From the NCBI RefSeq assembly GCF_026913205.2, contig NZ_CP168151.1, positions 1,550,001 to 1,614,000 of the forward strand: a stretch of 64,000 bases of DNA. The letters run 5' to 3'. The stretch is from Lentilactobacillus sp. SPB1-3 (GTDB lineage Bacteria; Bacillota; Bacilli; Lactobacillales; Lactobacillaceae). Every line of letters begins with the position of its first letter. The stretch's first letter is position 1. A program made the position numbers and the translations under genes. Below, in pieces: positions 16,150 to 25,188 of this stretch. Below the pieces are notes generated by a model. That model was not told the DNA's origin, did no database searches, and was given only the letters and a program-made list of their open reading frames with translations.

Positions 16150-17157
16150 TTAATCTTGATTACCGACTTTAACAACGGCCTTACTTACATTACTGATCTT
16201 GCCTTGTACAAAGTCCTCAACTTCTTCAAGCTTCAGAACATGGCTGATCAAGTCTTCAACGTTCAATTTTCCACTTGAAAGTAATGCAAGTGAGTCTTTG
16301 AATGAGTAAGGATTAATGAATGAACCTTGGATAGTCAATTGTTTTTGGAAAATTTCATATGTGTTCATAGTGAATTTTTGTGTAGGCTTACCAACACCAA
16401 ACATCAATACTTGAGCACCCTTCTTAGTAGCGGCGATTGCTTGTTCTTGAGTTGATGGTAAACCAACGGCCTCAATAACTACATCGTAGTCAGCTGGAAT
16501 TTGATCTTTTTCGGTATTAAAAGTGTTAGTAACGCCAAAATGTTCTTTATTGTTTGCAAGTTTAGCATCGCTTCTACCAGCCAAGTCGACTTGGTGAATA
16601 CCGTATGCTTGTAAAACTTGGGCAAAAATCTGACCCATGAATCCATCACCAATGACTAGTGCCTTTTGATATGGAGTTACTTTAAGCAATTTAACACCAT
16701 GAATGGCACATGAGATGGGTTCAACAGTGGCAGCTGCTTTTAGCGAAACATTATCAGGAACTGGATAAACTACTGAAGCTGGTGCAGTAAACTGTTGTTC
16801 CAAACCACCGTTTCTTGTAACTCCAATAGCGGAAAGATTGTTACATAATTCTGGACGATCGGTTAAACAAAATTCGCACTGGCCGCAGTAAATGTTAGGG
16901 TCAACTGATACACGGTCGCCAACTTTTAAGTCAGTGATTTCTGAACCAACTTCAGCAACTACCCCTGAATTTTCATGACCTAACACAATAGGTGGCACAG
17001 CATCCGCTGAACCTGGTAATCCAGCATACAATGCGTGATCAGTACCACAAATACCTGCATATGCAGTATTGATCAGTACTTCGTTTGGTTTTAGTTCTTG
17101 GGGCTTAATGTCTTCAATTTCAAGTTTTTCTACGCCTTCTAATACAAGTGCTTTCAT
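16150..17157 (-). CDS. mtlK: mannitol 2-dehydrogenase (zinc-dependent MDR family)
   Basis: The 335-residue protein closely matches the mannitol 2-dehydrogenases of heterofermentative lactic acid bacteria. The catalytic zinc residues are Cys37 (AGICGTD), His61-Glu62 (LGHENSG); the structural zinc cysteines are Cys91, Cys94, Cys97 and Cys105; the coenzyme loop is VIGDGFMG near residue 168. It reduces fructose to mannitol with NAD(P)H, letting the cell use fructose as electron acceptor. GGAGG precedes the ATG. It is the first gene of an operon with the membrane protein and VOC gene. A cre-like operator overlaps its promoter. I am sure of the family and fairly sure of the substrate. Confidence 0.9.
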   Translation of the reverse strand: MKALVLEGVEKLEIEDIKPQELKPNEVLINTAYAGICGTDHALYAGLPGSADAVPPIVLGHENSGVVAEVGSEITDLKVGDRVSVDPNIYCGQCEFCLTDRPELCNNLSAIGVTRNGGLEQQFTAPASVVYPVPDNVSLKAAATVEPISCAIHGVKLLKVTPYQKALVIGDGFMGQIFAQVLQAYGIHQVDLAGRSDAKLANNKEHFGVTNTFNTEKDQIPADYDVVIEAVGLPSTQEQAIAATKKGAQVLMFGVGKPTQKFTMNTYEIFQKQLTIQGSFINPYSFKDSLALLSSGKLNVEDLISHVLKLEEVEDFVQGKISNVSKAVVKVGNQD

Positions 17158-17264
17158 AATTATAAATCCTCCGATGTTTAGACAGTATGAGAAATAGTGA
17201 GCAAGTGATAGCGAACTATCTCGTTCAATTCAACGTCAACATCGTAACACCAACTTCAAATTTG

Positions 17265-17278
17265 TGCAAACGGTTGTC
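17265..17278 (-). promoter_or_regulatory. cre/LacI-type operator in the mannitol dehydrogenase promoter
   Basis: TGCAAACGGTTGTC on the plus strand is close to the palindrome TGCAAACGTTTGCA found before the fructokinase operon. On the minus strand its end supplies TTGCAC as a -35 box, with TACGAT 17 bases downstream. A LacI-family regulator or CcpA could bind. The rest of the 17158-17398 gap holds no gene I can support. Confidence 0.55.
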
Positions 17279-17398
17279 TTACTAATTTAAATGCTTTATT
17301 GATTACCAAAATGATTTAAAACATCTATATTATGTCCCGTTTTCGAGTATTTTAGCTCTAGAATAATAATTAAGATTGTGATTTTTTTATAAATTCAA

Positions 17399-17433
17399 AA
17401 AAAGCCCGTTATCATAACGATAACGAGCTTTTA
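17399..17433 (-). terminator. terminator of the butanol-type dehydrogenase gene
   Basis: A stem AAAGC-CGTTATC/GATAACG-GCTTT (17401-17431), followed by T-rich sequence on the minus strand. Confidence 0.75.
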
Positions 17434-17443
17434 AAAAATTAAT

Positions 17444-18631
17444 TTAAAAATTTTCTGGAGTCATTGAATCACGATAGATATTTTTAACATCTTCTGGTGT
17501 CAATTTGATATAACCATTTTTACTAAGATCGCCTGTGGTTACAGCACTTTCAGCCATTGCATCAAAGTTGGTTTCGTCTTTAATACCTACTTCAGGCAAT
17601 GTCATTTCAAATCCTAGAGAACTTATCCAGTTATAGGTTTCTTTAATTGCTTCACTACCTGCTTCATCTTCGTCTGAGTTATTAATTCCCCAAACGTTTT
17701 TAGCAAATCTAGCAAGTAATTCATGAGTTGAAGGATCCTTTTGAACTGCCTTTAACCAACGAGGTGTCAAAATTCCTAAACCAACACCATGAGTAATATC
17801 ATAGTATGCTGATAGTTCATGTTCCATTGGATGGACAGTCCAGTTATTAACGTCACCCAAACCAACAATTCCATTTAAAGCCATAGTAGCATTCCACATC
17901 AAGTTAGCACGAGCATCATAGTTATCAGGCTCTTTAATTGCAACGGGAGCCCACTTAATTACTGAACGCATCAAACCTTCAATCAAACCTTTAGAAACAT
18001 CATTATTAATTGAACGATCAAAATATTGCTCAATCAAATGACTCATAATATCCATTGATCCAGCAGCAGTTTGTCTGGTTGGCACAGTGAATGTCAAACT
18101 AGGATCAAGGAATGAAACTGCTGGAGTATTAGGACCACCAGTGCCAAACTTTTGATGAGTTTCTGGATTTGAAATTACTGAGCCACGATTCATTTCGGAA
18201 CCAGTGGCTGATAATGTCAAAATGTCAACAAGTGGTAATTGATTTAAGGTCATACGTTTAGCAGAATCAAGAACTAGATCCCAAGGATCGCCTTCGTAAT
18301 ATCTAGCAGAACCAATAACCTTACTTGCATCAATTACTGAACCACCACCAACAGCTAAAATAACATCAATGTTGTTATCCTTAACTAATTGTTGTCCCTT
18401 GCGAACTGAATCAATCTTTGGATTAGGTTCAATCCCAGGTAACTCAATGATATTTAGTCCATCTAATGCCTTAATTACTCGGTCATATAGTCCTGACCGT
18501 TTCACTGATTGTCCACCATATACTAGTAAGACATTCTTACCAAAACTTATGATCACATCACGTAGTTCACTATCAATTCGATCCTTACCGAATCTGATAT
18601 CAGTTGGATTTTTAAAGCTAAAATTTTCCAT
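17444..18631 (-). CDS. iron-type alcohol dehydrogenase, NAD(P)H-dependent butanol dehydrogenase-like
   Basis: The protein of about 395 residues starts MENFSFKNPTDIRFGKDRID at ATG 18631 (GGAGGG upstream), the standard BDH/YugJ N-terminus. It has GGGSVIDASKVIG for coenzyme binding near residue 93, and all four metal ligands in the order GSMDIMSH (Asp, His), HPMEH (His) and DITHGVG (His). It reduces aldehydes to alcohols. Unlike the propanediol-type enzyme at 4896, its metal site is intact. It is monocistronic and lies upstream of the mannitol dehydrogenase operon; a redox-balancing role is inferred. Confidence 0.85.
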   Translation of the reverse strand: MENFSFKNPTDIRFGKDRIDSELRDVIISFGKNVLLVYGGQSVKRSGLYDRVIKALDGLNIIELPGIEPNPKIDSVRKGQQLVKDNNIDVILAVGGGSVIDASKVIGSARYYEGDPWDLVLDSAKRMTLNQLPLVDILTLSATGSEMNRGSVISNPETHQKFGTGGPNTPAVSFLDPSLTFTVPTRQTAAGSMDIMSHLIEQYFDRSINNDVSKGLIEGLMRSVIKWAPVAIKEPDNYDARANLMWNATMALNGIVGLGDVNNWTVHPMEHELSAYYDITHGVGLGILTPRWLKAVQKDPSTHELLARFAKNVWGINNSDEDEAGSEAIKETYNWISSLGFEMTLPEVGIKDETNFDAMAESAVTTGDLSKNGYIKLTPEDVKNIYRDSMTPENF

Positions 18632-18699
18632 CGAATAAACCCTCCATTTCAAGATTCCATTTTATACCGAAATGAAGTGAAAAACGACCATTTAATGCT

Positions 18700-19560
18700 T
18701 TATTTATTCAGATAACTAAGTGGTTTCTTAACTTCTACTTTCGTGCCGTCGTACTTTGCCTTGATGTATTTTTGGATTGCTGGTTCATGATATAAATTAA
18801 TCAACTTTTTGTATTTGTCATTATTCGCATTTTTCTTAGCAGTTGCCAAGACGTTGATATTGTCCTTAGTACTGTCGTTGACTTGTTCATGAAAAATTGA
18901 ATCCTTTAGCACATTCAAATTACCTTCTAAGGCCACTTTGTTTGAGATCAAGACCACCGGAACGCTTTTCAATACTCGAGGACCAGTAGTGTCATCAATT
19001 TCATCAAACTTTAAATGACGCGGATTAGAAGCAATATCTCTAGTGTCTCCTAATGCATTAAATCCAGGCTTTAATTTCAACAAACCCGCACTTTGAAGAA
19101 GTAGTAAATCCCTAGATGTGTTAGCGGGATTATTGACAATGGCTACGGTAGTTCCATTAGGAATATCTTTCACGTTTTTATATTTATTTGAATAAATTCC
19201 TAATGGTTCTAAGTATGTAGTTCCTAATGCCTTTAATTGACCCGCTTTGTTTTCCTTGTTGTAGGCTTGCAAATACGACCATGACTGAAAAGCATTAACA
19301 TCAACTGTGCCATCAGTAGTTGCCTTGTTTAGTTGGACCCCATCATTGATTTGCTTAACACTAATATGGAGTCCCAATTTTTTCGCTTGCGGACTTTTGG
19401 CGATATGTTGCCAAATGTCATAATCAGACCCTTGTGATCCAACGACGATGTCGCTATCTTTACTAGCTGAATTTGCTGTAAACGAGTGGATACCAAATCC
19501 TACTAAGGTGACTGCCAACAATGCAACTATGATATATCCAATACTCTTTTTTGATTTCAT
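18700..19560 (-). CDS. MetQ/NlpA-type substrate-binding protein without lipobox
   Basis: The 286-residue protein has an N-terminal membrane/signal segment (about residues 8-28) and a type 2 periplasmic-binding domain of the NlpA family: VVGSQGSDYDIWQHIAK, DGTVDVNAFQSWSYLQ and TVAIVNNPANTSRDLLLLQ are typical. Most MetQ proteins are lipoproteins, but no Cys follows the hydrophobic stretch here (GFGIHSFTANSASKD), so it should be held by an uncleaved anchor or released. No metN or metI genes adjoin it. It lies 20 bases after the SDR gene, behind a T-box, which fits methionine or a related amino acid as ligand. Confidence 0.8.
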   Translation of the reverse strand: MKSKKSIGYIIVALLAVTLVGFGIHSFTANSASKDSDIVVGSQGSDYDIWQHIAKSPQAKKLGLHISVKQINDGVQLNKATTDGTVDVNAFQSWSYLQAYNKENKAGQLKALGTTYLEPLGIYSNKYKNVKDIPNGTTVAIVNNPANTSRDLLLLQSAGLLKLKPGFNALGDTRDIASNPRHLKFDEIDDTTGPRVLKSVPVVLISNKVALEGNLNVLKDSIFHEQVNDSTKDNINVLATAKKNANNDKYKKLINLYHEPAIQKYIKAKYDGTKVEVKKPLSYLNK

Positions 19561-19580
19561 TTAATTACTCCCTTTCCGAA

Positions 19581-20351
19581 TTAACGATATTCCATGCCGC
19601 CATCAACCAAAATTGACTGACCAGTGATATAACTACCTTCTGGTGATGCAAAGAAACTAACCACATTGGCGACATCCTCTGGAGTTGCCTCTCGACCTAA
19701 CGAGATCTCAGATAAAACATTCCGTTGTTGATCGGAAATTGACTTAGATTTAATTGCTGCCGTTCTCTTGTCAATCGCATCTCGCATCGGTGTCCTAACC
19801 ACACCTGGATTATAAGCATTCACTGTAATTTGATACTTTGCTAATTCCTTTGAAGCGGACTGAGTCAGTCCACGAACTCCAAATTTAGAAGCAGAATAAG
19901 CACTTTGTAATGCAGAGGCTTCAACGCCGGCCAATGAGGCTGCATTGATGATTCGACCACCATTTCCCTGAGCAATAAAACGCTTGGCGGCAATTCTAAT
20001 TCCCCAAAATGTTCCCAACAAATTAACATCTATCAATCTTTTAATTTTGGCTGGCTCTGAATCAATAATTGAATCAATAAACGCCTCACCAGCATTATTA
20101 ACGAAAACAGCTAACTCGCCCAAATCAGTGATTGCCTGATCAACTGCTTCAGAAAATTTCTCTTCATCTGCCACATCTACCGGATAAGCTTTGGCCTCAT
20201 AACCTTTCTCAATTAATTCACTTGCTGTTTGTTTTGCCGTCTCAGCATTAATATCTAAAACGCCGATCGCATAACCTTGTTGACTTAACTTATTGGCCAC
20301 TGCCTTGCCAATTCCCTGTCCAGAACCTGTTACAATTGCTAACTTTGTCAA
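19581..20351 (-). CDS. short-chain dehydrogenase, diacetyl/acetoin reductase-type
   Basis: The 256-residue classical SDR has TGSGQGIGKAVA at the N-terminus, NNAGEA near 87, the catalytic Ser near 140 (INAASLAG), YSASK near 153, and the C-terminal signature GQSILVDGGMEYR. This is the ButA/BudC pattern of enzymes that reduce diacetyl and acetoin with NADH, but close SDR relatives use other substrates. The start is TTG 20351 with GGGGTG upstream. It is the first gene after a T-box terminator, which is unusual for such an enzyme, and is followed by the MetQ-like gene. Confidence 0.8.
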   Translation of the reverse strand: MTKLAIVTGSGQGIGKAVANKLSQQGYAIGVLDINAETAKQTASELIEKGYEAKAYPVDVADEEKFSEAVDQAITDLGELAVFVNNAGEAFIDSIIDSEPAKIKRLIDVNLLGTFWGIRIAAKRFIAQGNGGRIINAASLAGVEASALQSAYSASKFGVRGLTQSASKELAKYQITVNAYNPGVVRTPMRDAIDKRTAAIKSKSISDQQRNVLSEISLGREATPEDVANVVSFFASPEGSYITGQSILVDGGMEYR

Positions 20352-20375
20352 TTTTGTTCACCCCACTAATTCCGA

Positions 20376-20704
20376 ATAGCAATAAAAAAGCCGTTCCTGT
20401 ATTTAATACAGAAACGACTTTATCGTGTTACCATTCTGAGTTTAATTATTTAGTCACCTAAACAAATCTCGCCAACCATCTTAGACTATCCCTAGTAAAA
20501 ATGGTGTGTCCATTAACGAGGACCAGCCCGTCTAGCACTATTATTGAATAATCGCGCTAGCCAATCATCGGCCATTTTCACCGTTTACCAAAGATTAGCT
20601 TTCATCAATATGCTAACTCTCTACACAATGGTTCCTGGTTACTTTCCGAATCGATTTGTTTAAATGTTATTAGATAATCTATCATTTAATTTTAATTAAG
20701 TCAA
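20376..20704 (-). promoter_or_regulatory. T-box leader (probably methionine-specific) with promoter and terminator
   Basis: On the minus strand, TTGACT (20704-20699) and TAGATT (20681-20676) are 17 bp apart. The following 300 bases hold T-box features: AGAGAG before a distal hairpin (GTTAGC...GCTAA), the T-box core AATGGTAACACG (20435-20424), whose TGGT can pair with an ACCA tRNA end, and a terminator stem (AAGTCGTTTCTGTAT/ATACAGGAACGGCTT, 20420-20389) followed by T6. The likely specifier is ATG (20575-20573) in GAAAATGG on the 3' side of stem I, inferred from manual pairing. It should control the SDR and MetQ-like genes by uncharged tRNA. Confidence 0.8.
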
Positions 20705-20787
20705 CATTGTTTTTTAATCTTCCGAATTAACTTTATCAATTGATTTAAATAGTCATTGCTCGCGGTCCCTTTTCAAGGAGGAGTTTT

Positions 20788-21555
20788 CTAAGATTTTTTA
20801 GCAAAATATAAATCAACGAATTTTTTCCAATAGGCCCTGCTAAACTTGTACCAAACTCTAGTATTAGTTTGGTTTTTCCAAACCTTTGCCCCTCCTTTTT
20901 TGGCTAACTTTAACATCGCTTGAATTTGTTGATTATCGGTTCTTAAAAGTCTGCCGATCATTCGTTGATTAGCACTGCTGTATTGGGTCAACTGCTCTTT
21001 AGGAATATAGTATTGCCACCCATTGAGCTTGACTTGTTTTAAAGCTTGAGACAATACTTTCATTCTTTGTTCTAATTTCTGATCATTGTATTGAATTGCA
21101 ACAGATTTAGTGACGTAAAATGGCGTCACAATTTTGTAGTTTCGTTGGAAACTGTACTGAGCTCGCATTTTTTTGAACTGAGCTGGGCTTTTATAAGTTG
21201 CTAAGCTGACAAATTTTTTAACTGGATGTTCCTTATAAACCCATTTCTTAGCGTTGATTTTAACTTGAGCTTTATGTAGCACAGCGTTAGATTGACCTAA
21301 CAATTTCTTGGCAGTGGCAAGATCACTGGCTGATAAATTAGTCTTTGCATTTTTGTCTAACTTAAATTGCAAGTCATGCAATGATACATATTGCCGAGCC
21401 AATTTAGTGATTCTCAGTGCCTCAGATGATGGGCCTGGAACCAAAACAAGTAGTTGTTTACCATCAGAATACGTCACTAATGGACTGACCAACGTGAGTA
21501 ATAATGTTAATAAAACTGATGACAAAACTAGTTTCAGTTTATTCATAGACTTCAT
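20788..21555 (-). CDS. exported protein of unknown function
   Basis: The protein of about 255 residues has an N-terminal signal peptide (KLVLSSVLLTLLLTLVSPLVTYS, about residues 6-28) and a basic, Lys/Gln-rich body of alternating helices and strands with no motif I recognise. ATG 21546 is an alternative start three codons in. No cysteines are present. It stands alone between aroE and the T-box region, on the same strand as aroE, and is unlikely to be part of the shikimate pathway because it is exported. Confidence 0.6.
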   Translation of the reverse strand: MKSMNKLKLVLSSVLLTLLLTLVSPLVTYSDGKQLLVLVPGPSSEALRITKLARQYVSLHDLQFKLDKNAKTNLSASDLATAKKLLGQSNAVLHKAQVKINAKKWVYKEHPVKKFVSLATYKSPAQFKKMRAQYSFQRNYKIVTPFYVTKSVAIQYNDQKLEQRMKVLSQALKQVKLNGWQYYIPKEQLTQYSSANQRMIGRLLRTDNQQIQAMLKLAKKGGAKVWKNQTNTRVWYKFSRAYWKKFVDLYFAKKS

Positions 21556-21638
21556 TCCTACATATTGTAGTTATAATGCTATAACAAATATGTTTTGATG
21601 ACTAGTGTTCTCCATAATTCAATTAACAATTCAACTTA

Positions 21639-22508
21639 CTATTTTGATCTGCGCAAAATCTCATCATTAACAGCTTTCATCACCACATCAACTGGCATAT
21701 CTGTGCCCGTCCATAATTTAAAAGCCGCCGCTGCTTGAAAAACTAGCATGCCAGTTCCGTTCATCGCCACGCATCCCTGTTGCTTTGCAATTCTTAATAA
21801 TGGAGTAGTCAGCGGGAAATAAATTGCATCAAACACTACTTGGCCGGAATGCAACTCAGCCAACTCTGATTTTTGCAATGGTAGTTCATCATTGCCAGCC
21901 ATTCCAACATTCGTTCCATTCACCAAGATATCTGCTGTCTGCATTAAATTAATTAAAACATCATGTTCAGCAAATGAAATTACTTTGACTCTCTTACTCC
22001 AACTTTCTAATTCATGTTTTGTGGCCTGAAAGGTGGCATTATCGCGTTTAATAACTATTACTTCTCTAGCTCCGGATTTTACTGATGCGAGAATAATGGC
22101 TCTGGCCGCACCGCCTGCACCTAAGACAATCACTTGTTTATCCGTCATAGAAATGCCTTGGTTAGTCAACGCACCTAGAAATCCCTGACCGTCAGTATTA
22201 TATCCTCTTAACCGGCCATCATCGTTAACGATTGTATTGACAGCCTCCAGTTTTTTCGCCGATTCTGATAATGAATCTAAATATGGGACCACCGTGCCTT
22301 TAAATGGCATCGACAAATTAACACCACCAATTTCCATGAGTTTCATAGATTCCAAGATTGGCTGAACTTTAGGTTGATCAACATCAAACGCTAGATAGGT
22401 TGCATTAATCTTTAACTGAGCAAATGCCGTGTTGTGAATCAAAGGTGACATACTGTGATGTGCTGGATGAGCCAGTAATCCATATAATTTTGTGTTAGCA
22501 TCATTCAT
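21639..22508 (-). CDS. aroE: shikimate dehydrogenase
   Basis: The 289-residue protein has the shikimate-binding motif HSMSPLIHNTAF near residue 18, the catalytic Lys/Asp region NLSMPFKGTVVPYLD near 60-75, NTDGQGF near 100, the NADP motif VLGAGGAARAI near 125, and GMLVFQAAAAFKLWTG near the C-terminus. It reduces 3-dehydroshikimate to shikimate. It starts immediately after the aroK stop and is the last gene of the operon, closest in kind to the AroE rather than the quinate-type YdiB branch, although these are hard to separate by eye. Confidence 0.9.
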   Translation of the reverse strand: MNDANTKLYGLLAHPAHHSMSPLIHNTAFAQLKINATYLAFDVDQPKVQPILESMKLMEIGGVNLSMPFKGTVVPYLDSLSESAKKLEAVNTIVNDDGRLRGYNTDGQGFLGALTNQGISMTDKQVIVLGAGGAARAIILASVKSGAREVIVIKRDNATFQATKHELESWSKRVKVISFAEHDVLINLMQTADILVNGTNVGMAGNDELPLQKSELAELHSGQVVFDAIYFPLTTPLLRIAKQQGCVAMNGTGMLVFQAAAAFKLWTGTDMPVDVVMKAVNDEILRRSK

Positions 22509-23015
22509 CTACTCCACCACCTTGATTTGATTCACAATTTTGTGAACGACTTCCATCGGTGCTAAGTTGTCAGTCACTATTTGAACGTCACTTACCAATC
22601 CGTAATCAGCTTGGCGTTGTTCTAGTAAATGTTTTAAACCGTCAGAACCAAATTTTTTCACTAATGGCCTATCGTCATTGCCAGCTATTCTGGACAAAGT
22701 AGTTTCAATCGAGGCTTGTAATAGGACAACAGGGGCACCCATTTGAATTAGGATTTGTTGATTGCCTTCAAAGGTTGGTGTTCCACCACCTGTACCTAAA
22801 ACACCGGAAAGTTGCTCGGCATCTTTTAAACATTGCTGCTCAATTTTTCTGAATTCTTCTTCACCAAGAATTTTGAATATTTCTGGAATCGACATTCCTG
22901 CCCGCTCAACTATCATTTCATCTAGGTCAAAGTAATCTTTTCCCAATCGGTTAGCCAATAATCTACCAATCGTTGTTTTACCACTGCCCATAAAGCCAAC
23001 TAATATCAAATCCAT
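22509..23015 (-). CDS. aroK: shikimate kinase
   Basis: The 168-residue protein starts at ATG 23015 (GGAGG 7 bases upstream), although the frame is open further. It has the P-loop GFMGSGKTTIG at residues 7-17, FDLDEMI for shikimate/Mg binding, and GTGGGTP near 77. It phosphorylates shikimate at the 3-hydroxyl. The start lies 5 bases after the tyrA stop, and aroE follows without a gap, so it is fully embedded in the aromatic operon. Confidence 0.92.
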   Translation of the reverse strand: MDLILVGFMGSGKTTIGRLLANRLGKDYFDLDEMIVERAGMSIPEIFKILGEEEFRKIEQQCLKDAEQLSGVLGTGGGTPTFEGNQQILIQMGAPVVLLQASIETTLSRIAGNDDRPLVKKFGSDGLKHLLEQRQADYGLVSDVQIVTDNLAPMEVVHKIVNQIKVVE

Positions 23016-23019
23016 CCCA

Positions 23020-23874
23020 TTACCTCCTATCAATTGTCTTTCTGATTTTTTGCGCATCACTGAAAAAGTCATGAATCTGTGCTTTATTTTTTTGCTCGAT
23101 AGCCGTTTTTAACTTCTTTAATTCATCATTAAATTGATTCAACTGCTCCAAAATAATCTCTCGATTACTATCCATAATTGCTGTCCACATGTCAGGATCC
23201 GCAGCGGCAATTCTGGTGGTATCGCAAAAACCACCAGCCACCAATTTGGCATCTACAGTTGTGTTATCAATAGTTTTCAATGCACTCAATGCCAATGTGG
23301 ATGCAATGATGTGGGGTAAATGACTGCCCGCGCCGACAAATGAATCGTGTTCCTTAGCTGTGACTAGTTGCCAATTGACATTAGCGTTCGATAATAGTCG
23401 TTGAATTCTAACTACTCCGGCGTTATCGGCAGAAGTGGGAATCAAAAAGTAAGCGGCACCAACGAATAAATCACTACGCCCGGAACGCGCGCCAGTTAAA
23501 TGTGATCCAGCCATTGGATGACCACCAACAAACGTGATCTGTTTATCTCTCAATTGATGGGCAACTGACATAATTTCTTGTTTAGTACTGCCAACATCAG
23601 TAACGACCACGTCTTTTTTAAGGTTCAAAGTTGCTAGTTCGGTGATTTGTTGTTTGATAACATCTACCGGTCCGCAGAGAAAAATGACATCTGCTGATTC
23701 TGCTCCCGAAGCAAATGAAGTTAATTGATCGACATCGTGTTCTGAAATCAAAAATTCACCATTCACTAATTCCGGATCATAACCCAAAATTTTTACTTGT
23801 TGATTCCCCTGCTTAATATTTCTTGCTAATGAACTGCCAATCATTCCTAGTCCGCTAATAAACACAGATTCCAT
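23020..23874 (-). CDS. tyrA: prephenate dehydrogenase
   Basis: The 284-residue protein starts at ATG 23874 (GGGAG upstream). It has the NAD motif GLGMIGSSLARNI, then DVGSTKQEIM, the active-site segment FVGGHPMAGSHLTGARS near residue 115, and SHLPHIIAS near 195. It oxidatively decarboxylates prephenate to 4-hydroxyphenylpyruvate, the committed step to tyrosine. The protein ends soon after the helical dimerisation domain and has no ACT domain, so feedback by tyrosine through such a domain is not expected. That fits control of the operon by the Tyr-rich leader peptide. Confidence 0.92.
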   Translation of the reverse strand: MESVFISGLGMIGSSLARNIKQGNQQVKILGYDPELVNGEFLISEHDVDQLTSFASGAESADVIFLCGPVDVIKQQITELATLNLKKDVVVTDVGSTKQEIMSVAHQLRDKQITFVGGHPMAGSHLTGARSGRSDLFVGAAYFLIPTSADNAGVVRIQRLLSNANVNWQLVTAKEHDSFVGAGSHLPHIIASTLALSALKTIDNTTVDAKLVAGGFCDTTRIAAADPDMWTAIMDSNREIILEQLNQFNDELKKLKTAIEQKNKAQIHDFFSDAQKIRKTIDRR

Positions 23875-23886
23875 AAAAACCACTCC

Positions 23887-25173
23887 CTAAAGTAATGATG
23901 CTAAATCGTCAAAGAAATTCGGATATGATATCGACACTGATTCTTCACCGGATAACGTTAACGATTGATTAGTTAGCAATCCTGCGACTGCAAGTGTCAT
24001 TCCAATTCTATGATCCCCGTGACTATCCAAATGCGTTTCTACTGGTTGCCAATTATTACTTCCAGTAATTGTGAAACCATCTGGCCGTTCAACGATTTGA
24101 ATGCCTAACTTTTGAAATTCTTGAACAATCGCAGCGATTCGATCAGTTTCTTTCACCCGTAATTCCTGAGCCCCTGAAATCGTGCTGATGCCCTTAGCCC
24201 TAGCACATACCAATGCAATAATTGGCAATTCATCAACTAAGCTGGGAATTTCATCTCTTTGAATGTCAGTTGCCGATAATTCAGACGTTTTGATTACCAT
24301 GTCCGCGAAAGGTTCGCCTTCATAATTTTGATGATCTAGTGCAATCTGTGCGCCCATTCTTTGTAGTACCTTCAAAATCCCTGAGCGGGTGTCGTTTATT
24401 CCCACTTTCTGTAATCGAACTTCAGAATTTGGAACCAACAACGCTGCTGCAATAAAGAAAGCTGCAGATGATATGTCCCCAGGAACCGTCAGTGTAATTC
24501 CTGATAACTTAGGTTTAGGAGTTACTTGAATTGTTAACTGGTCGTCGCTAGTTTTAATTTGACCACCAAAGGCATTGAGCATCGTTTCTGTATGATTTCT
24601 TGTGGGTAATAATTCCTTAATCTCTGATGGGCCATCTGCTTGTGAAGCCGCCAAAATAATTGCACTCTTTACTTGAGCTGAAGCAACAGTCATCTGGTAC
24701 TTAATTGCGTGCAAGTCTTGTCCCATTATTGAGACTGGTAAATGACCTGAAGTGGTCTGAATGTTAGCACCCATCAACGATAGTGGCTCACTGACCCGCT
24801 TCATCGGCCTACGTGAAAGAGAATCATCACCTATCAACTGAGTAGTGAAGTCCTGCCCACTGAGTAGACCCATTATTAATCTGGTGGTGGTACCAGAATT
24901 TCCCATTTGTAAATAGTTTTGAGGCTTCTTTAATCCTTTAAACCCAACACCGTGAACTACAACTTGATCTTCTGTTAAATCAATTTCCACTCCTAGATTT
25001 TGAAAGGCTTTGACTGTTGATAAACAATCTTCAGAAAATAAGAAATGATTGATCACTGTTGTGCCGGTACTGATTGATCCTAGCATTACTGCACGGTGAG
25101 AAATACTTTTATCTCCTGGAACTGTCACAGTTCCATGTAAACCTGTTTGAGGTGCCGGCATTAATTTTTTCAT
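23887..25173 (-). CDS. aroA: 3-phosphoshikimate 1-carboxyvinyltransferase (EPSP synthase)
   Basis: The 428-residue protein shows VPGDKSISHRAVMLGS near residue 18, the PEP-binding loop MGNSGTTTRLIMGLL near 90, LSRRPMKRV near 122, DELPIIALVCARAKG near 314 and HGDHRIGMTLAVAGLL near 385. It joins PEP to shikimate-3-phosphate. The GNSGTT sequence, in place of GNAGTA, places it in the class II-like bacterial group. The start is ATG 25173, which has AAGGAG 8 bases before it. It lies 15 bases after aroC and 12 before tyrA. Confidence 0.93.
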   Translation of the reverse strand: MKKLMPAPQTGLHGTVTVPGDKSISHRAVMLGSISTGTTVINHFLFSEDCLSTVKAFQNLGVEIDLTEDQVVVHGVGFKGLKKPQNYLQMGNSGTTTRLIMGLLSGQDFTTQLIGDDSLSRRPMKRVSEPLSLMGANIQTTSGHLPVSIMGQDLHAIKYQMTVASAQVKSAIILAASQADGPSEIKELLPTRNHTETMLNAFGGQIKTSDDQLTIQVTPKPKLSGITLTVPGDISSAAFFIAAALLVPNSEVRLQKVGINDTRSGILKVLQRMGAQIALDHQNYEGEPFADMVIKTSELSATDIQRDEIPSLVDELPIIALVCARAKGISTISGAQELRVKETDRIAAIVQEFQKLGIQIVERPDGFTITGSNNWQPVETHLDSHGDHRIGMTLAVAGLLTNQSLTLSGEESVSISYPNFFDDLASLL

Positions 25174-25188
25174 GTTCACAGCTCCTTA

